A stretch of 64,000 nucleotides of DNA from the NCBI GenBank assembly GCA_019739295.1, contig JAHHDV010000005.1:1-64000 (forward strand). Direction: 5' to 3'. Source of the DNA: Taibaiella sp. (lineage in GTDB: Bacteria > Bacteroidota > Bacteroidia > Chitinophagales > Chitinophagaceae). Below, in pieces: positions 47,143 to 56,221 of this stretch. The notes under the pieces are model-generated. The model was given only the letters and a program-made list of their open reading frames with translations, did no database searches and was not told the DNA's origin. The translations under genes were made by a program, and so were the position numbers. How positions within the stretch are numbered: the first letter of the stretch is position 1; each line of letters opens with the position of its first letter.

Positions 47143-47457
47143 ATGTTTAGAATTTGCGCGGCAATATTTTTTATAATGACTTTATTGACTCAGGTATTAC
47201 CGATAGAAGGAGTCAATCAGTTGATGTCAGCCAGACAAACGGTCACTTTAGCTGAAGAACATAATGATTGTAATAATTGCGATAATATTCCTATCCAGGA
47301 AGTAGAGCATCCTAAATTTATTCTGGAACATCATTTTGATTTCATTTCCGATGTATCCTTATACCATATCAAAGACAGGTTTTTGCTGAGAAATGACTAT
47401 TTCAAGTTTGCCCAATACCTCCAGGTGCCTGTTCAGCCCCCCAACGTCACTATCTAG
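47143..47457 (+). CDS. Small protein upstream of the SulP transporter
   Basis: A 104-residue protein with an N-terminal hydrophobic segment (ICAAIFFIMTLLTQVLP) that may be a signal or anchor. It is followed by a polar part with EEHNDCNNCDNIP, where two cysteines and a histidine are close enough to bind a metal, and a His-rich EHPKFILEHHFDFISD. No family was recognised. It lies 124 bases before the SulP gene in the same direction and may be co-transcribed. Confidence 0.6.
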   Translation: MFRICAAIFFIMTLLTQVLPIEGVNQLMSARQTVTLAEEHNDCNNCDNIPIQEVEHPKFILEHHFDFISDVSLYHIKDRFLLRNDYFKFAQYLQVPVQPPNVTI

Positions 47458-47581
47458 ATATAGGAATCATTCCGGATGCCGTATTTGTTTGCAGCAATTC
47501 GGGATAGGTAAGTTTTCTTTATTCCGGGAAAACAGCGCTTCATGTGTACAACTTATTTAAAATTTTTAAAATCAGATAGTT

Positions 47582-49275
47582 ATGTCTACTGTAGACAATA
47601 TTAAAAAGCATTCAGTTAAGAATGATTTAGTAGCGGGAATCGTAGTATTCCTCATTGCATTGCCCTTATGCTTAGGTATCGCACAGGCATCCCAGGCACC
47701 TTTATTTTCCGGTATCATCGCAGGTGTCATCGGCGGTATTGTTATTGGTTTTTTTCAGCAGGAGCCACCTGAGTGTGAGTGGCCCGGCAGCCGGGTTGGT
47801 ATCTATTGTAGTGGGAGCCATCAGTGATTTGGGCGGTTTGGAGATGTTTGGGCTTATTCTTATGCGCGGTAGTCATTTCAGGTTTTTTTCCAATTGATTC
47901 TCGGTTTTCTGAAAGCCGGAACCATTGCCAACTTCTTTCCGACTGCGGTGATAGAGGGTATGCTGGCAGGTATAGGTTCTGACCATTATATTTAAGCAGA
48001 TACCGGATGCCTTTGGTTATGATATCTCCGCACATCGTGTGGGTATGATGGACGGAGAGCGCGGTATAGATTGGGAAGCTTTATTTGGGTTTTTTTTGAT
48101 CATATCGAAGCTACTTCTATTATCATAACCGTGATTGGAATCTTGATCCTGGCACTATTCCAGACCAAGGCATTCAGGAAAATTTCAGATGGTCCCGTCG
48201 GGGTTATTGGTTGTTTTATTAGGAGTAGGTATCGCATTGTTGATGAATGGGACCGGAAGCGAAATGTTATTTTTAGAGAAGGAATATTTTGTACAGTTGC
48301 AAGTTTCCGAATTCAGCCAGTGAATTTTTTGCACAATTCCTCATTGCCCGACTTCAACGGGTTCCTTAATCCCAAGGTATGGCAGTACGGGGCGATTATT
48401 GCAGTTGTGGCCTCTATAGAGTCTTTATTGTGTATAGAAGCTACGGACAAGCTTGATCCGCTGAAGAGATTCACTTCGGGTAACGCCGAATTGAAAGCAC
48501 AGGGTATCGGTAATATGATAAGCGGTATGATCGGAGGACTGCCGATTACTTTCTGTAATTGTACGTTCCAGCGCCAACATCAATGCCGGCGGGCGTACTA
48601 AAGTATCTACCATATTCCATGGGGTATTGCTATTGGTATGTGTGGCTACGATTCCCGCACTACTGAAACTATATACCGAAAGCGGCGCTGGCAGCTATCC
48701 TGATCTTTACCGGTTATAAGCTGGCCCGCCCATCTCAGTTCAAGCATATGTACACAAGTGGGACGTACCGAATTTTATCCCGTTTGTGGTAACTGCAGTA
48801 GCTGTGGCTCTTCCTTTCTTAGGATTATTGAAAGGAGTAGCATTGGGTATGATCCTGAGCATCTTCTACCTGTTGAGATCCAATATGCGCATTCCTTATT
48901 ATTACCAGAGAATACAGTCCAAGGACGGAGAGGATGTAACTACTTTGAAATTGGCACAGGAAGTTTCTTTTCTGAATAAAGGTAGCATCAAAATGACATT
49001 AGAGTCCTTACCCAGCAATAGCAAATGTGATCATTGATGCACGTGAAACGGAATATATTGATTTCGATGTAGTAGAGCTGATCAGAGAATTCCACGATGT
49101 CCAGGCACCGAATAAGAACATCAATGTTTCTCTGGTCGGATTTAAGAATATCTATAAAATTCCTGAAGCCAGTGAAAAAGCAGAGAAGCTGGCAGAAACG
49201 CTGATCAGCCAGGATCATTCAGCCCTGAATAAGTCTGCAGGGAAATACAGAAAACTGATCAAGGAAATTGACTGA
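47582..49275 (+). CDS. SulP-family inorganic anion transporter with STAS domain (frameshifted)
   Basis: The N-terminus is [20 protein letters not shown], then [20 protein letters not shown] and, across a frame change near 47760, [11 protein letters not shown] (the anion site). Further pieces are [32 protein letters not shown] and [19 protein letters not shown]. The last part ([20 protein letters not shown], starting near 49020) is a STAS regulatory domain. At least seven frame changes are spread over the gene; repaired length is about 560 residues. Family members carry bicarbonate, sulfate or chloride. In Bacteroidota many pair with carbonic anhydrase, but none is seen here. Confidence 0.85.
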
Positions 49276-49308
49276 TAAGGGTAAATAATTGGCTTTTTCC
49301 TTCAAATT

Positions 49309-49346
49309 AATGTCCGGCTGTTACATGCACCGGACATTTTTTTGTA
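49309..49346 (+). terminator. Intrinsic terminator after SulP gene
   Basis: TGTCCGG pairs with CCGGACA, followed by seven T, between convergent genes. Confidence 0.85.
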
Positions 49347-49381
49347 ATGCCCGGAACTTCCGGGAAAAGAAGATATGCTGT

Positions 49382-49957
49382 TTATTTCTGGTACAGGTTA
49401 TTCCCCTGGATGTATTCATTCACTACATCCGGTACCAGGTACCGGATTGATCTTTTCTCCTGGATGCATTGTCGGATATAGGTAGCGCTGATTTCCAGGA
49501 GAGGAGCCTCCAGGACGTGAATGTTTTCCGTTATCCGGTCCGGATTTACTTCATGCCCAGGGCGTTTATAGATGATGATCTTAAAATGTTTGAGAATAGC
49601 CTCATAATTTTTCCAGTTCTCAATATTTTGAAAGCTGTCCGATCCCATAATGACTGTAAATGTCTCATTGGGGAATTTTTCAGACAGGAAAGCCAAAGTC
49701 TGGACCGTATAGGAAGGCTTGGGAAGCGAGAATTCTATATTGCTGGCCCTGAAGTTATTATTACCTTCAATAGCCAGTTCGACGAGGTGTAACCGGTCAT
49801 ATTCATTGAGGAGGGTATTGGACTTCTTGAGTGGGTTCTGAGGAGAGACCACGAACCATATTTTATCCAGGTCCGTATGCTCATGAATATGGTTGGCAAT
49901 GATAAGGTGCCCGGTATGAATAGGATTGAAGCTGCCGAAATATAATCCGATGTTCAT
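49382..49957 (-). CDS. nadD: Nicotinate-nucleotide adenylyltransferase
   Basis: NadD joins ATP and nicotinate mononucleotide in NAD synthesis. The 191-residue protein has GLYFGSFNPIHTGHLIIANH with the HxGH nucleotidyl-transfer motif near residue 17, FVVSPQNPLKK, VIMGSDSFQNIENWKN and the closing LLEISATYIRQCI (ISSTxIR-type) motif. Intact frame and normal length. feoA lies 27 bases upstream on the same strand, so the two may be co-transcribed. Confidence 0.95.
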   Translation of the reverse strand: MNIGLYFGSFNPIHTGHLIIANHIHEHTDLDKIWFVVSPQNPLKKSNTLLNEYDRLHLVELAIEGNNNFRASNIEFSLPKPSYTVQTLAFLSEKFPNETFTVIMGSDSFQNIENWKNYEAILKHFKIIIYKRPGHEVNPDRITENIHVLEAPLLEISATYIRQCIQEKRSIRYLVPDVVNEYIQGNNLYQK

Positions 49958-49984
49958 ATGAAGATTCTGTTTGAAAAGGAGGTA

Positions 49985-50206
49985 TTAGGGTCGTAACAGG
50001 ATCATTTCTGCTTCGGAAAGTCTCATGGAAAGGAGGTAGTTCTTGACCTCTACCGCTACAGGTCCCCCAAATGCAGCTTTTCTCAGCAGCGTGATTTTTT
50101 CATCAGGAACACAGCCCATTTCCATTAATTTAAGTTGAGCAGGGCCATCCTGGATCTGTTCGATGATCGCAGACTCCCCTTCGGAAAGTTGTGCAGCATT
50201 TTTCAT
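49985..50206 (-). CDS. FeoA-domain protein
   Basis: A 73-residue SH3-like FeoA protein: AQLSEGESAIIEQIQDGPAQ, LKLMEMGCVPDEKITLLRKA, then PVAVEVKNYLLSMRLSEAEM. FeoA assists the ferrous iron permease FeoB at the inner membrane. No feoB is adjacent; the downstream gene is nadD. It could act on a distant FeoB or be a free regulator-like SH3 module. The frame is intact. Confidence 0.85.
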   Translation of the reverse strand: MKNAAQLSEGESAIIEQIQDGPAQLKLMEMGCVPDEKITLLRKAAFGGPVAVEVKNYLLSMRLSEAEMILLRP

Positions 50207-50527
50207 TGGGCTAAATTAGTAAATAAAACAAAATCAATAAGAGCCTGTTTAAAATTTATTGATGGAATTTTATCAGGCAGTTATTTGAAGTCTCAGACCT
50301 GTACAAAAGACAGGTTGATCATTCAGAAGGGTTCTTTATGGTTCGCGTACCCATTGTTTGTGGCTCTTCCCGGATGATATAAAATAACAGATACAAAAGC
50401 AGAAGAGAGGAGAAAGAGCTTTTATCCGTCCATCGTCTGCTGGTGTACAATACTGAATATCTGAAATGATTGACTATATAGAATATTTAGGGATAATGTC
50501 GATAGTTCAGCCTATTTAGTCGAATTA
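50207..50527. other. Spacer without a recognised gene
   Basis: No convincing reading frame. A small hairpin (CCTGT/ACAGG near 50300) is the only structure seen before the regulatory palindrome at 50528. Confidence 0.4.
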
Positions 50528-50562
50528 TTTAGGGGTGCATCCCCTAAAACCAATTATATTTG
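50528..50562 (+). promoter_or_regulatory. Palindrome and -7 box of the S46 peptidase
   Basis: TTTAGGGG and CCCCTAAA (50528-50548, loop TGCAT) lie directly before the -7 box TATATTTG (50555-50562), in the place of a -33 element. This suggests a regulator site. The ATG follows at 50587. Confidence 0.5.
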
Positions 50563-50586
50563 CGAAAATAATTGAAGTATTGTAAT

Positions 50587-52735
50587 ATGAAAAAAAATTC
50601 TATTATCACTTGTCGCTGTAGCGTCATTGTGGACGACTAAAGCGGATGAAGGGATGTGGCTGCCCTACCTTATTGGAAAAAATATCCAAGACATGCAGAA
50701 CAAAGGTTTCAGGCTGACTGCAGAGGATGTCTACAGTGCCAACCATTCCAGCTTAAAAGACGCTATCGTTCAGTTTGGCGGTGGATGTACAGCAGAGCTG
50801 ATTTCTTCTCAGGGATTGTTGCTGACCAATCACCATTGCGGGTATGGCAATATTGCAGACCTGAGCACAGTGGAGAATAACTACCTTGAAGATGGCTTCT
50901 GGGCTAAGTCATTAAGTGAAGAGATTCCTGCACCGGGCCTTACGGTGAAGTTCCTGGTATCGATGGAAGATGTGACTGATTTTGTTCTTCCCAAGAAAGC
51001 GTATAAATCACAGGAGGAAAAAGAGAAGGCCATGGAACCAGTGATCGATAAAATTACGAAAGATGCTTCAGGTGGTGGCAAATATGTAGCACAGGTCAGG
51101 AGCTTCTTCAACGGGAACCAATACTTTCTGTTTGTTTATCAAATCTATACAGATGTTCGCCTGGTAGCTACTCCGCCTAATGCATTAGGTAAATATGGAG
51201 GTGATACAGATAACTGGATGTGGCCGAGGCACACGGCAGATTTTTCCATCTTCAGGATCTACGCAGATAAGAATAATCAGCCCGCACCTTATAATCCCGA
51301 TAATGTGCCCTTTAAGCCGAAGCATTATCTCCCGGTTAGTATTAAAGGTGTGAAAGAATCCGATTATACCATGATCATGGGATATCCCGGGCGTACCAAC
51401 AGGTATGCCACTTCTTATGAACTGGACATGGCGATCAATGAAGTGAATCCTTCTATCGTGAAGGTAAGAGAAGAAAAACTGGCTATCATGAGAAAATATA
51501 TGAACGAAGATGAAGCTGTGAAATTAAAGCTGGCGAGCAAATATGCGCAGATTGCCAACTATTGGAAATACTTCATTGGCCAGACAGAACAATTGAAAAA
51601 ACAAAGAGTCATCGCTAAGAAGCAAAAGGAGGAAAAAGAGTACATACAATGGGTCGCATCACAAGGTATGAATACCAATTTGATGAAAGAGTTCGAAGGG
51701 TCGATCAATCAATATAAACCTTATGCCAAGTCAGTGGTATACCTTAGCGAGGCATTCTATGGGTCTACATTATCCAGGTTAGGTGCATTGGCAAAGCAAT
51801 TGGAAACCACTCTTAGCAACAAAAAAACTGATCAGGCCGCTTTGGATAAGCAGATTGCTTCATTGAAACAGATCAGGCAGAGCCTCATGGAAGACTTTGT
51901 ATATGATGTCGAGAAAGAGACATTTGCTGCTATGACAGAAATGATCTACCAGGATCTTCCTAAAAACCAGTTACCGGATGTATATGAAAAAGTGATCTTC
52001 CCGGTTTATGGCAAAAATTCTGAACAGACTTATCATAAATATGCTAATTATGTATTTAAAAATACCTTCCTGCTGGATGAAGTAAAGTTTGAGAAATTCT
52101 GTGCTCATCCGTCTCTGAATGAACTGAAAGCCGATCCCGCGGTTATTTATGCAAGCAGCTTTGTCAATAATTTCGAACAAAATATCCAATCCAGGTTGAA
52201 TACTTATAATTCGGAAAAGGCTGATTTGTCTCATGAATATACTGCAGGCCTTCTGAAGAGGAATAAAGGCAAACTGATGTACCCGGATGCAAACAGTACG
52301 ATGCGCGTAACTTACGGTTCTGTAAAAAGCTATAAACCACAGGATGCGGTATTCTATGATTACAAGACTTATATGGATGGATTATTGGCAAAGTATCAGC
52401 CCGGGGACCTAGAATTCGACCTTCCCCAGGATTTCATCAATCTTGCCGAATCAGGTGATTTCGGAAGGTATGCGGACGAAACCGGGAATATGCCCGTCAA
52501 CTTTATATCCAATAATGATATCACGGGAGGCAATAGCGGAAGTCCTGTTATCAATGGGAAAGGTGAATTGGTAGGTCTTGCCTTTGACGGGAACTGGGAA
52601 GCGATGAGTGGAGATATTTCTTTCGACCAGGAATTCAAAAGAACAATCTGTGTAGATACCAGGTTTATTCTCTGGCTGATTGAGAAATATGGTAAAGCGA
52701 ACAACCTCATTAAGGAAATGGATATCAGGCATTAA
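50587..52735 (+). CDS. S46-family dipeptidyl peptidase, DPP7-like
   Basis: Removing one base from the A run near 50590 gives ATG 50587 and a signal peptide MKKILLSLVAVASLW. The 716-residue protein has the catalytic histidine in LLLTNHHCGYG near residue 80, a long helical insert, and the serine in GGNSGSPVINGKGELVGLAF near residue 650. The specificity position follows in FDGNWEAMSGD: glycine there is typical of DPP7 (hydrophobic P1), whereas DPP11 has arginine. Such enzymes release dipeptides from oligopeptides in the periplasm for amino acid-fermenting or proteolytic Bacteroidota. A strong terminator follows. Confidence 0.92.
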
Positions 52736-52754
52736 ATCTGATCTCCGTATAAAC

Positions 52755-52796
52755 AAAAAGAGGCTGTCTACAGTAAAGACAGCCTCTTTTTTATTT
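52755..52796. terminator. Bidirectional terminator
   Basis: AAAAGAGGCTGTCT pairs with AGACAGCCTCTTTT, with A and T runs outside. Confidence 0.88.
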
Positions 52797-52971
52797 GGTA
52801 AGAGGATAGGGTGATTCCCCGATATTCATGCCCAGGATTTTCAAAAGCTTTTTCATGTCCATTAGACAAATGAATGAAAATAGATTTGACTTCGTCGATT
52901 TTCAAATTTCCTGTGTCCGGACCGTTTCCGGTGAAGCTAAATGTCGATGATAAGGGTACTTTCATACCCAT
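52791..52971 (-). CDS. Possible small protein (one frameshift)
   Basis: From ATG 52971 the minus strand reads MGMKVPLSSTFSFTGNGPD, then IDEVKSIFIHLSNGHEKAF. One T added near 52846 continues into LKILGMNIGESPYPLTK and a stop at 52791, right at the terminator. A -7 box (TATTTTTG, 53066-53073) lies about 95 bases upstream. About 60 residues; not recognised. A plus-strand frame over the same bases (52874-53104) is the alternative. Confidence 0.3.
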
Positions 52972-53079
52972 CGGTGAAGACCTCAATGATATAACAAAAC
53001 GCAGCAGTATGGATATACGCTCTTGGGCAGCAACCCTGAAGTTTGTGGTATTTATACAAGAGGAGCAAAAATATACTGC

Positions 53080-53493
53080 TTACTCAAAAAAGCCTCTTAG
53101 CTGATCATATAAGAGTTCCGGAACCCTGGTCTTACGGCGGGTGGCAGCATCGACAAACGCAAGTCTGATGGAGCTTTCATTAAGCTTTTTCCCGGCTTCA
53201 TTATATATTTCTGAATGGAAGGTCACTTCCGTATCTTCTTTGGACAGGTTACGGATCGTACTTTTTACGGTCAGTAATTCATCATAGTAAGCAGGCCGGA
53301 AATAAGTAATGTTGATATTCATTACCGGCATCATAATACCGATTTCCTCAAGATTTTTGTAGGTTACTCCCAGAAACCGGATAGCGGAAGTCCTTCCTTC
53401 TTCATAATACAATGCGTAATTGCCGTAATATACATACCCCATCTGGTCTGTTTCCCCGTATCTGACCCTGACCTGTGTGCTTGCTTCATACAT
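53080..53493 (-). CDS. Acyl-CoA thioesterase, 4HBT (YbgC-like)
   Basis: A 137-residue hot-dog fold protein: VRYGETDQMGYVYYGNYALY with the catalytic aspartate of the TDQMG motif, then YYEEGRTSAIRFLGVTYKNL, PVMNINITYFRPAYYDELL and a final beta region. Family members hydrolyse acyl-CoA thioesters in the cytoplasm. Substrate not predictable. The frame is intact, and the stop lies close to a promoter for a possible small gene. Confidence 0.88.
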   Translation of the reverse strand: MYEASTQVRVRYGETDQMGYVYYGNYALYYEEGRTSAIRFLGVTYKNLEEIGIMMPVMNINITYFRPAYYDELLTVKSTIRNLSKEDTEVTFHSEIYNEAGKKLNESSIRLAFVDAATRRKTRVPELLYDQLRGFFE

Positions 53494-53546
53494 AATCCTG
53501 TTCGCCTTATATTTTCAATAAAAAACTGTCTTTGATGGTCTATAGC

Positions 53547-53572
53547 CGGACCGGCTGGCTGGTCCCGGTCCG
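53547..53572. terminator. GC-rich hairpin behind the YebC gene
   Basis: CGGACCGG pairs with CCGGTCCG around a 10-base loop. No T run, so it may be a weak terminator or a structured spacer. Confidence 0.45.
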
Positions 53573-53617
53573 ATCAGCATATGAAGAGACAACCTTCGGG
53601 CATATGTGACAAGTAGT

Positions 53618-54328
53618 TTACTTCATATTGTGGAAGACACGTTGAACATCGTCATCTTCTTCGACTCTTTCTATCATCTTGAACACTTCTTCCGCTTGTT
53701 CATCACTTATCTCTACTGTGGTAGCCGGTATCCAGTCCAGTTCGGCAGAGATGGGTTCTATATTCCTTTCTTCAAGCGCTTTCTGCATATTCCCAAAGTC
53801 ACTGAATGCAGTACGGATCACGATATGGCCTTCACTGTCTTCGCCAAGTTCTTCCAATCCCGAATCGATCAGTTCCAATTCCAGCTCTTCAGGATCTAAT
53901 CCTTCAGCATTCAGTTTGAACACACCGGTATGATTGAACAAGAATGCTACAGACCCGCTGTTACCCAGGCTTCCGCCACCTTTATTGAAATGGGACCTTA
54001 CATTGGCTACGGTCCTGGTTGTATTATCTGTTGCAGTTTCGACAAGTACGGCTACACCATGAGGCGCATATCCTTCATACAGTACGATTTCAAAATTACT
54101 GTTGTCCTTACCTGTTGCATTCTTGATAGCACTTTCTACCCTGTCCTTGGGCATATTGATGCTCTTGGCATTTTGCATTACCCTTCTTAATGCAGGGTTG
54201 TTTTCCGGGTCAGCACCTCCCGCCTTTACTGCGATAGCAATTTCTTTCCCTATTCTGGTAAATTGTTTGGCCATTCTGTCGTAACGTGCAAACATTTTAC
54301 TTTTCCTTACTTCGAATATGCGACCCAT
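53618..54328 (-). CDS. YebC/TACO1-family protein
   Basis: A 236-residue protein with the complete family layout: [93 protein letters not shown]. Members were described as DNA-binding regulators (PmpR) and as factors that help ribosomes through difficult sequences such as polyproline. The frame is intact. A -7 box lies 44 bases upstream. Confidence 0.93.
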   Translation of the reverse strand: MGRIFEVRKSKMFARYDRMAKQFTRIGKEIAIAVKAGGADPENNPALRRVMQNAKSINMPKDRVESAIKNATGKDNSNFEIVLYEGYAPHGVAVLVETATDNTTRTVANVRSHFNKGGGSLGNSGSVAFLFNHTGVFKLNAEGLDPEELELELIDSGLEELGEDSEGHIVIRTAFSDFGNMQKALEERNIEPISAELDWIPATTVEISDEQAEEVFKMIERVEEDDDVQRVFHNMK

Positions 54329-54371
54329 AATAATAGTATTGTATAGAAAATTTATGGTTAAAAGTGAGCGG

Positions 54372-54379
54372 CAAAATTA
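54372..54379 (-). promoter_or_regulatory. -7 promoter box for YebC gene
   Basis: TAATTTTG on the minus strand, 44 bases before the ATG. Confidence 0.42.
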
Positions 54380-54573
54380 CCAAGATTTTTTTATAATTAT
54401 AAGATATTTCTGCTGACCCTGATTTGCATTTATTCTTTAAAACCGGAAGTGTTCACAGGTCATTCCGGATGGTTATCCGTAAAGTCAAAGTATGATTCGG
54501 ATGTCTTTACCCCGGGCATTTTTGTAGGATTTCTCCGGAAGGCCGGGCCTGCTTTTCCGGCTATTTCCAAGAA

Positions 54574-54611
54574 AAAAAGGAACATTTTAAGTAAAATGCT
54601 CCTTTTAAAAC
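54574..54611. terminator. Terminator behind the PQQ-propeller gene
   Basis: AAAAGGAACATTTTA pairs with TAAAATGCTCCTTTT (one mismatch), with A and T runs outside; it would end the minus-strand gene at 54628. Confidence 0.8.
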
Positions 54612-54627
54612 TGTATGAAAAAAGAAT

Positions 54628-55779
54628 TTATTTCAGGAAGTAGTTTCCGCTTACCGGGGGGTAATACACCCTGGTGATATTGTCAATCAGAGGAGAGCAA
54701 TCCATCTGGCCATCTAAAGGAAGGACCGCAGATTCTGTACCGTCTTCTGTATTCAGGATATAGAAATTCTTGTCATAGGATCCTACGTATACTTTGTGTT
54801 CAAATACTACAGGGCTGGATCTTACAGTGCTGAACGTTTTTTTCTTCCAGGTCAGTAATCCGTGGATTACATCCACACAATAAATATACTGATCATTCGA
54901 TCCGTAATATACGAATTGGTTATCATAACAAGCAGTAGATTCAACTTTGTCTCCTGCCGGTACTTTCCATCTTACAGTTCCCGCCATAGAGTCGATACTG
55001 TAAAAGTTCATATCTGCAGATCCTACCATTACATTACCACCTATGGAGACAGGAGAAGCAGTGATGGGACCACCGGTTGCATAAGACCAGTTCACTCCGC
55101 CGTTCTGTGTTTTTATACTGTATAACCTGCCGTTGGTACTGGCAGCATATATGGTCACACCGTTTGCAGAAACAGACGAGAAGATACTTCCGGCCGGAGT
55201 CATTGTTTTTCTCCATACTACGGAACCATCTTCCTCATCGATGACGAATACCTCATTTGCGAGATTGGCACATACCACACCTACGATTTCCAAAGACTCG
55301 ATGGTATTGACATTAGGGCTTCCGGTCATAGAACCCAGGCCGCTGGTACTCCAGAAAGGCTCTGCCAGTAAATCATTTCCGTCATAGGCAATCATTCTAC
55401 CATCAGTGGTACAAACGATCAATTTGTCATTGTATATAACCGGTGTCGATACTATGGGAATATTCAGTTCTAATTTTTGTTCTAACGCACCGCTGATATT
55501 GTTGAGCTTGTAGATCGTACCTTTTGCCGAGGCCAGGATAACGCTGTTCTTAAAGATTGTGGGGGATGCTTTGATCGCATCATCAGCGACAAACTCCCAA
55601 TTGGTTTGCCGGGTAACTACATCTATTGAATAAAGATTCCTGTTGTCACTGGAGAAATATAATGATGGTTTATATTCCGGCGGGAACGGATCATCGGGGC
55701 TCATTGTTCTTTCGCAGGAAGTAAGCGCTAAAGCTGACAAAGCCAGAATGCTCAAGGTATTCAATAAATATTTTTTCAT
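54628..55779 (-). CDS. PQQ-like beta-propeller lipoprotein
   Basis: A 383-residue protein. The signal peptide ends in the lipobox ALTSC (cysteine near residue 23), so it is probably anchored in the outer membrane. The rest is a seven- or eight-bladed propeller built of PQQ-type repeats (NLYSIDVVTRQTNWEFVAD, FVIDEEDGSVVWRKTM, RLYSIKTQNGGVNWSYATGG, YIYCVDVIHGLLTWKKKT). BamB of the outer-membrane assembly machine has this fold, but so do many other Bacteroidota lipoproteins. It contains no recognisable PQQ-dehydrogenase residues. The frame is intact. Confidence 0.83.
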   Translation of the reverse strand: MKKYLLNTLSILALSALALTSCERTMSPDDPFPPEYKPSLYFSSDNRNLYSIDVVTRQTNWEFVADDAIKASPTIFKNSVILASAKGTIYKLNNISGALEQKLELNIPIVSTPVIYNDKLIVCTTDGRMIAYDGNDLLAEPFWSTSGLGSMTGSPNVNTIESLEIVGVVCANLANEVFVIDEEDGSVVWRKTMTPAGSIFSSVSANGVTIYAASTNGRLYSIKTQNGGVNWSYATGGPITASPVSIGGNVMVGSADMNFYSIDSMAGTVRWKVPAGDKVESTACYDNQFVYYGSNDQYIYCVDVIHGLLTWKKKTFSTVRSSPVVFEHKVYVGSYDKNFYILNTEDGTESAVLPLDGQMDCSPLIDNITRVYYPPVSGNYFLK

Positions 55780-55851
55780 TAGGAGTGAATTGTCAATTAA
55801 TCTACAATTTTAAGGATTTAATCTCTTATTAACAAAGATTTCGGGATTTTT

Positions 55852-56181
55852 TTAGCCCGCCCACGATACATAAGACGATTGGATGGTATCTCCGGTTGGG
55901 GGGGGACATTTTTCGATCATAATTTCTAACCGCGTGCCGGGATATAATTTCCAGATTTCATCCCTGAGATAAGCCATCACCTCTTCCAGCAGCTCAAACT
56001 TATGATGCAGAATGGACCTGACCAGGTCGATCAGCAAGGTATAATCTACAAACAATTCCTGTAGTTCCGGGGGGATATGAACCCTGATATTAAACATCAA
56101 CCTGTTCGGGATTACTTTTTCCTCAGCATACAGACCCAGGTATGTCCATAATTCGAAATTTTTGATTCCAACAGTCATCAT
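55852..56181 (-). CDS. folB: Dihydroneopterin aldolase
   Basis: A 109-residue T-fold protein: NFELWTYLGLYAEEKVIPN with the catalytic-region glutamate, LMFNIRVHIPPELQELFVDY, LLIDLVRSILHHKFELLEEV and IMIEKCPPPTGD with the closing KP-type motif. It releases glycolaldehyde from dihydroneopterin in folate synthesis. The match is somewhat divergent (YLGLYAEE instead of the more common HG-x-x-x-EE), so a related T-fold enzyme cannot be excluded. The FMN glutamate synthase-like gene ends about 40 bases upstream on the same strand. Confidence 0.75.
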   Translation of the reverse strand: MMTVGIKNFELWTYLGLYAEEKVIPNRLMFNIRVHIPPELQELFVDYTLLIDLVRSILHHKFELLEEVMAYLRDEIWKLYPGTRLEIMIEKCPPPTGDTIQSSYVSWAG

Positions 56182-56221
56182 AACCTCAAAAATAAGTCAT
56201 CCCAACCAAATGCCGGCAAGC

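Noticed and set aside
50135..50377. Plus-strand frame behind feoA, thought at first to be a transposase fragment
   Set aside because: It starts inside feoA on the other strand, and shows no DDE or other transposase motif.
53606..54284. Plus-strand frames over the YebC gene
   Set aside because: They are complementary-strand images of a fully conserved gene.
54449..54643. 64-residue frame MFTGHSGWLSVKSK
   Set aside because: It spans the terminator hairpin of the neighbouring gene, has no promoter and no family resemblance.
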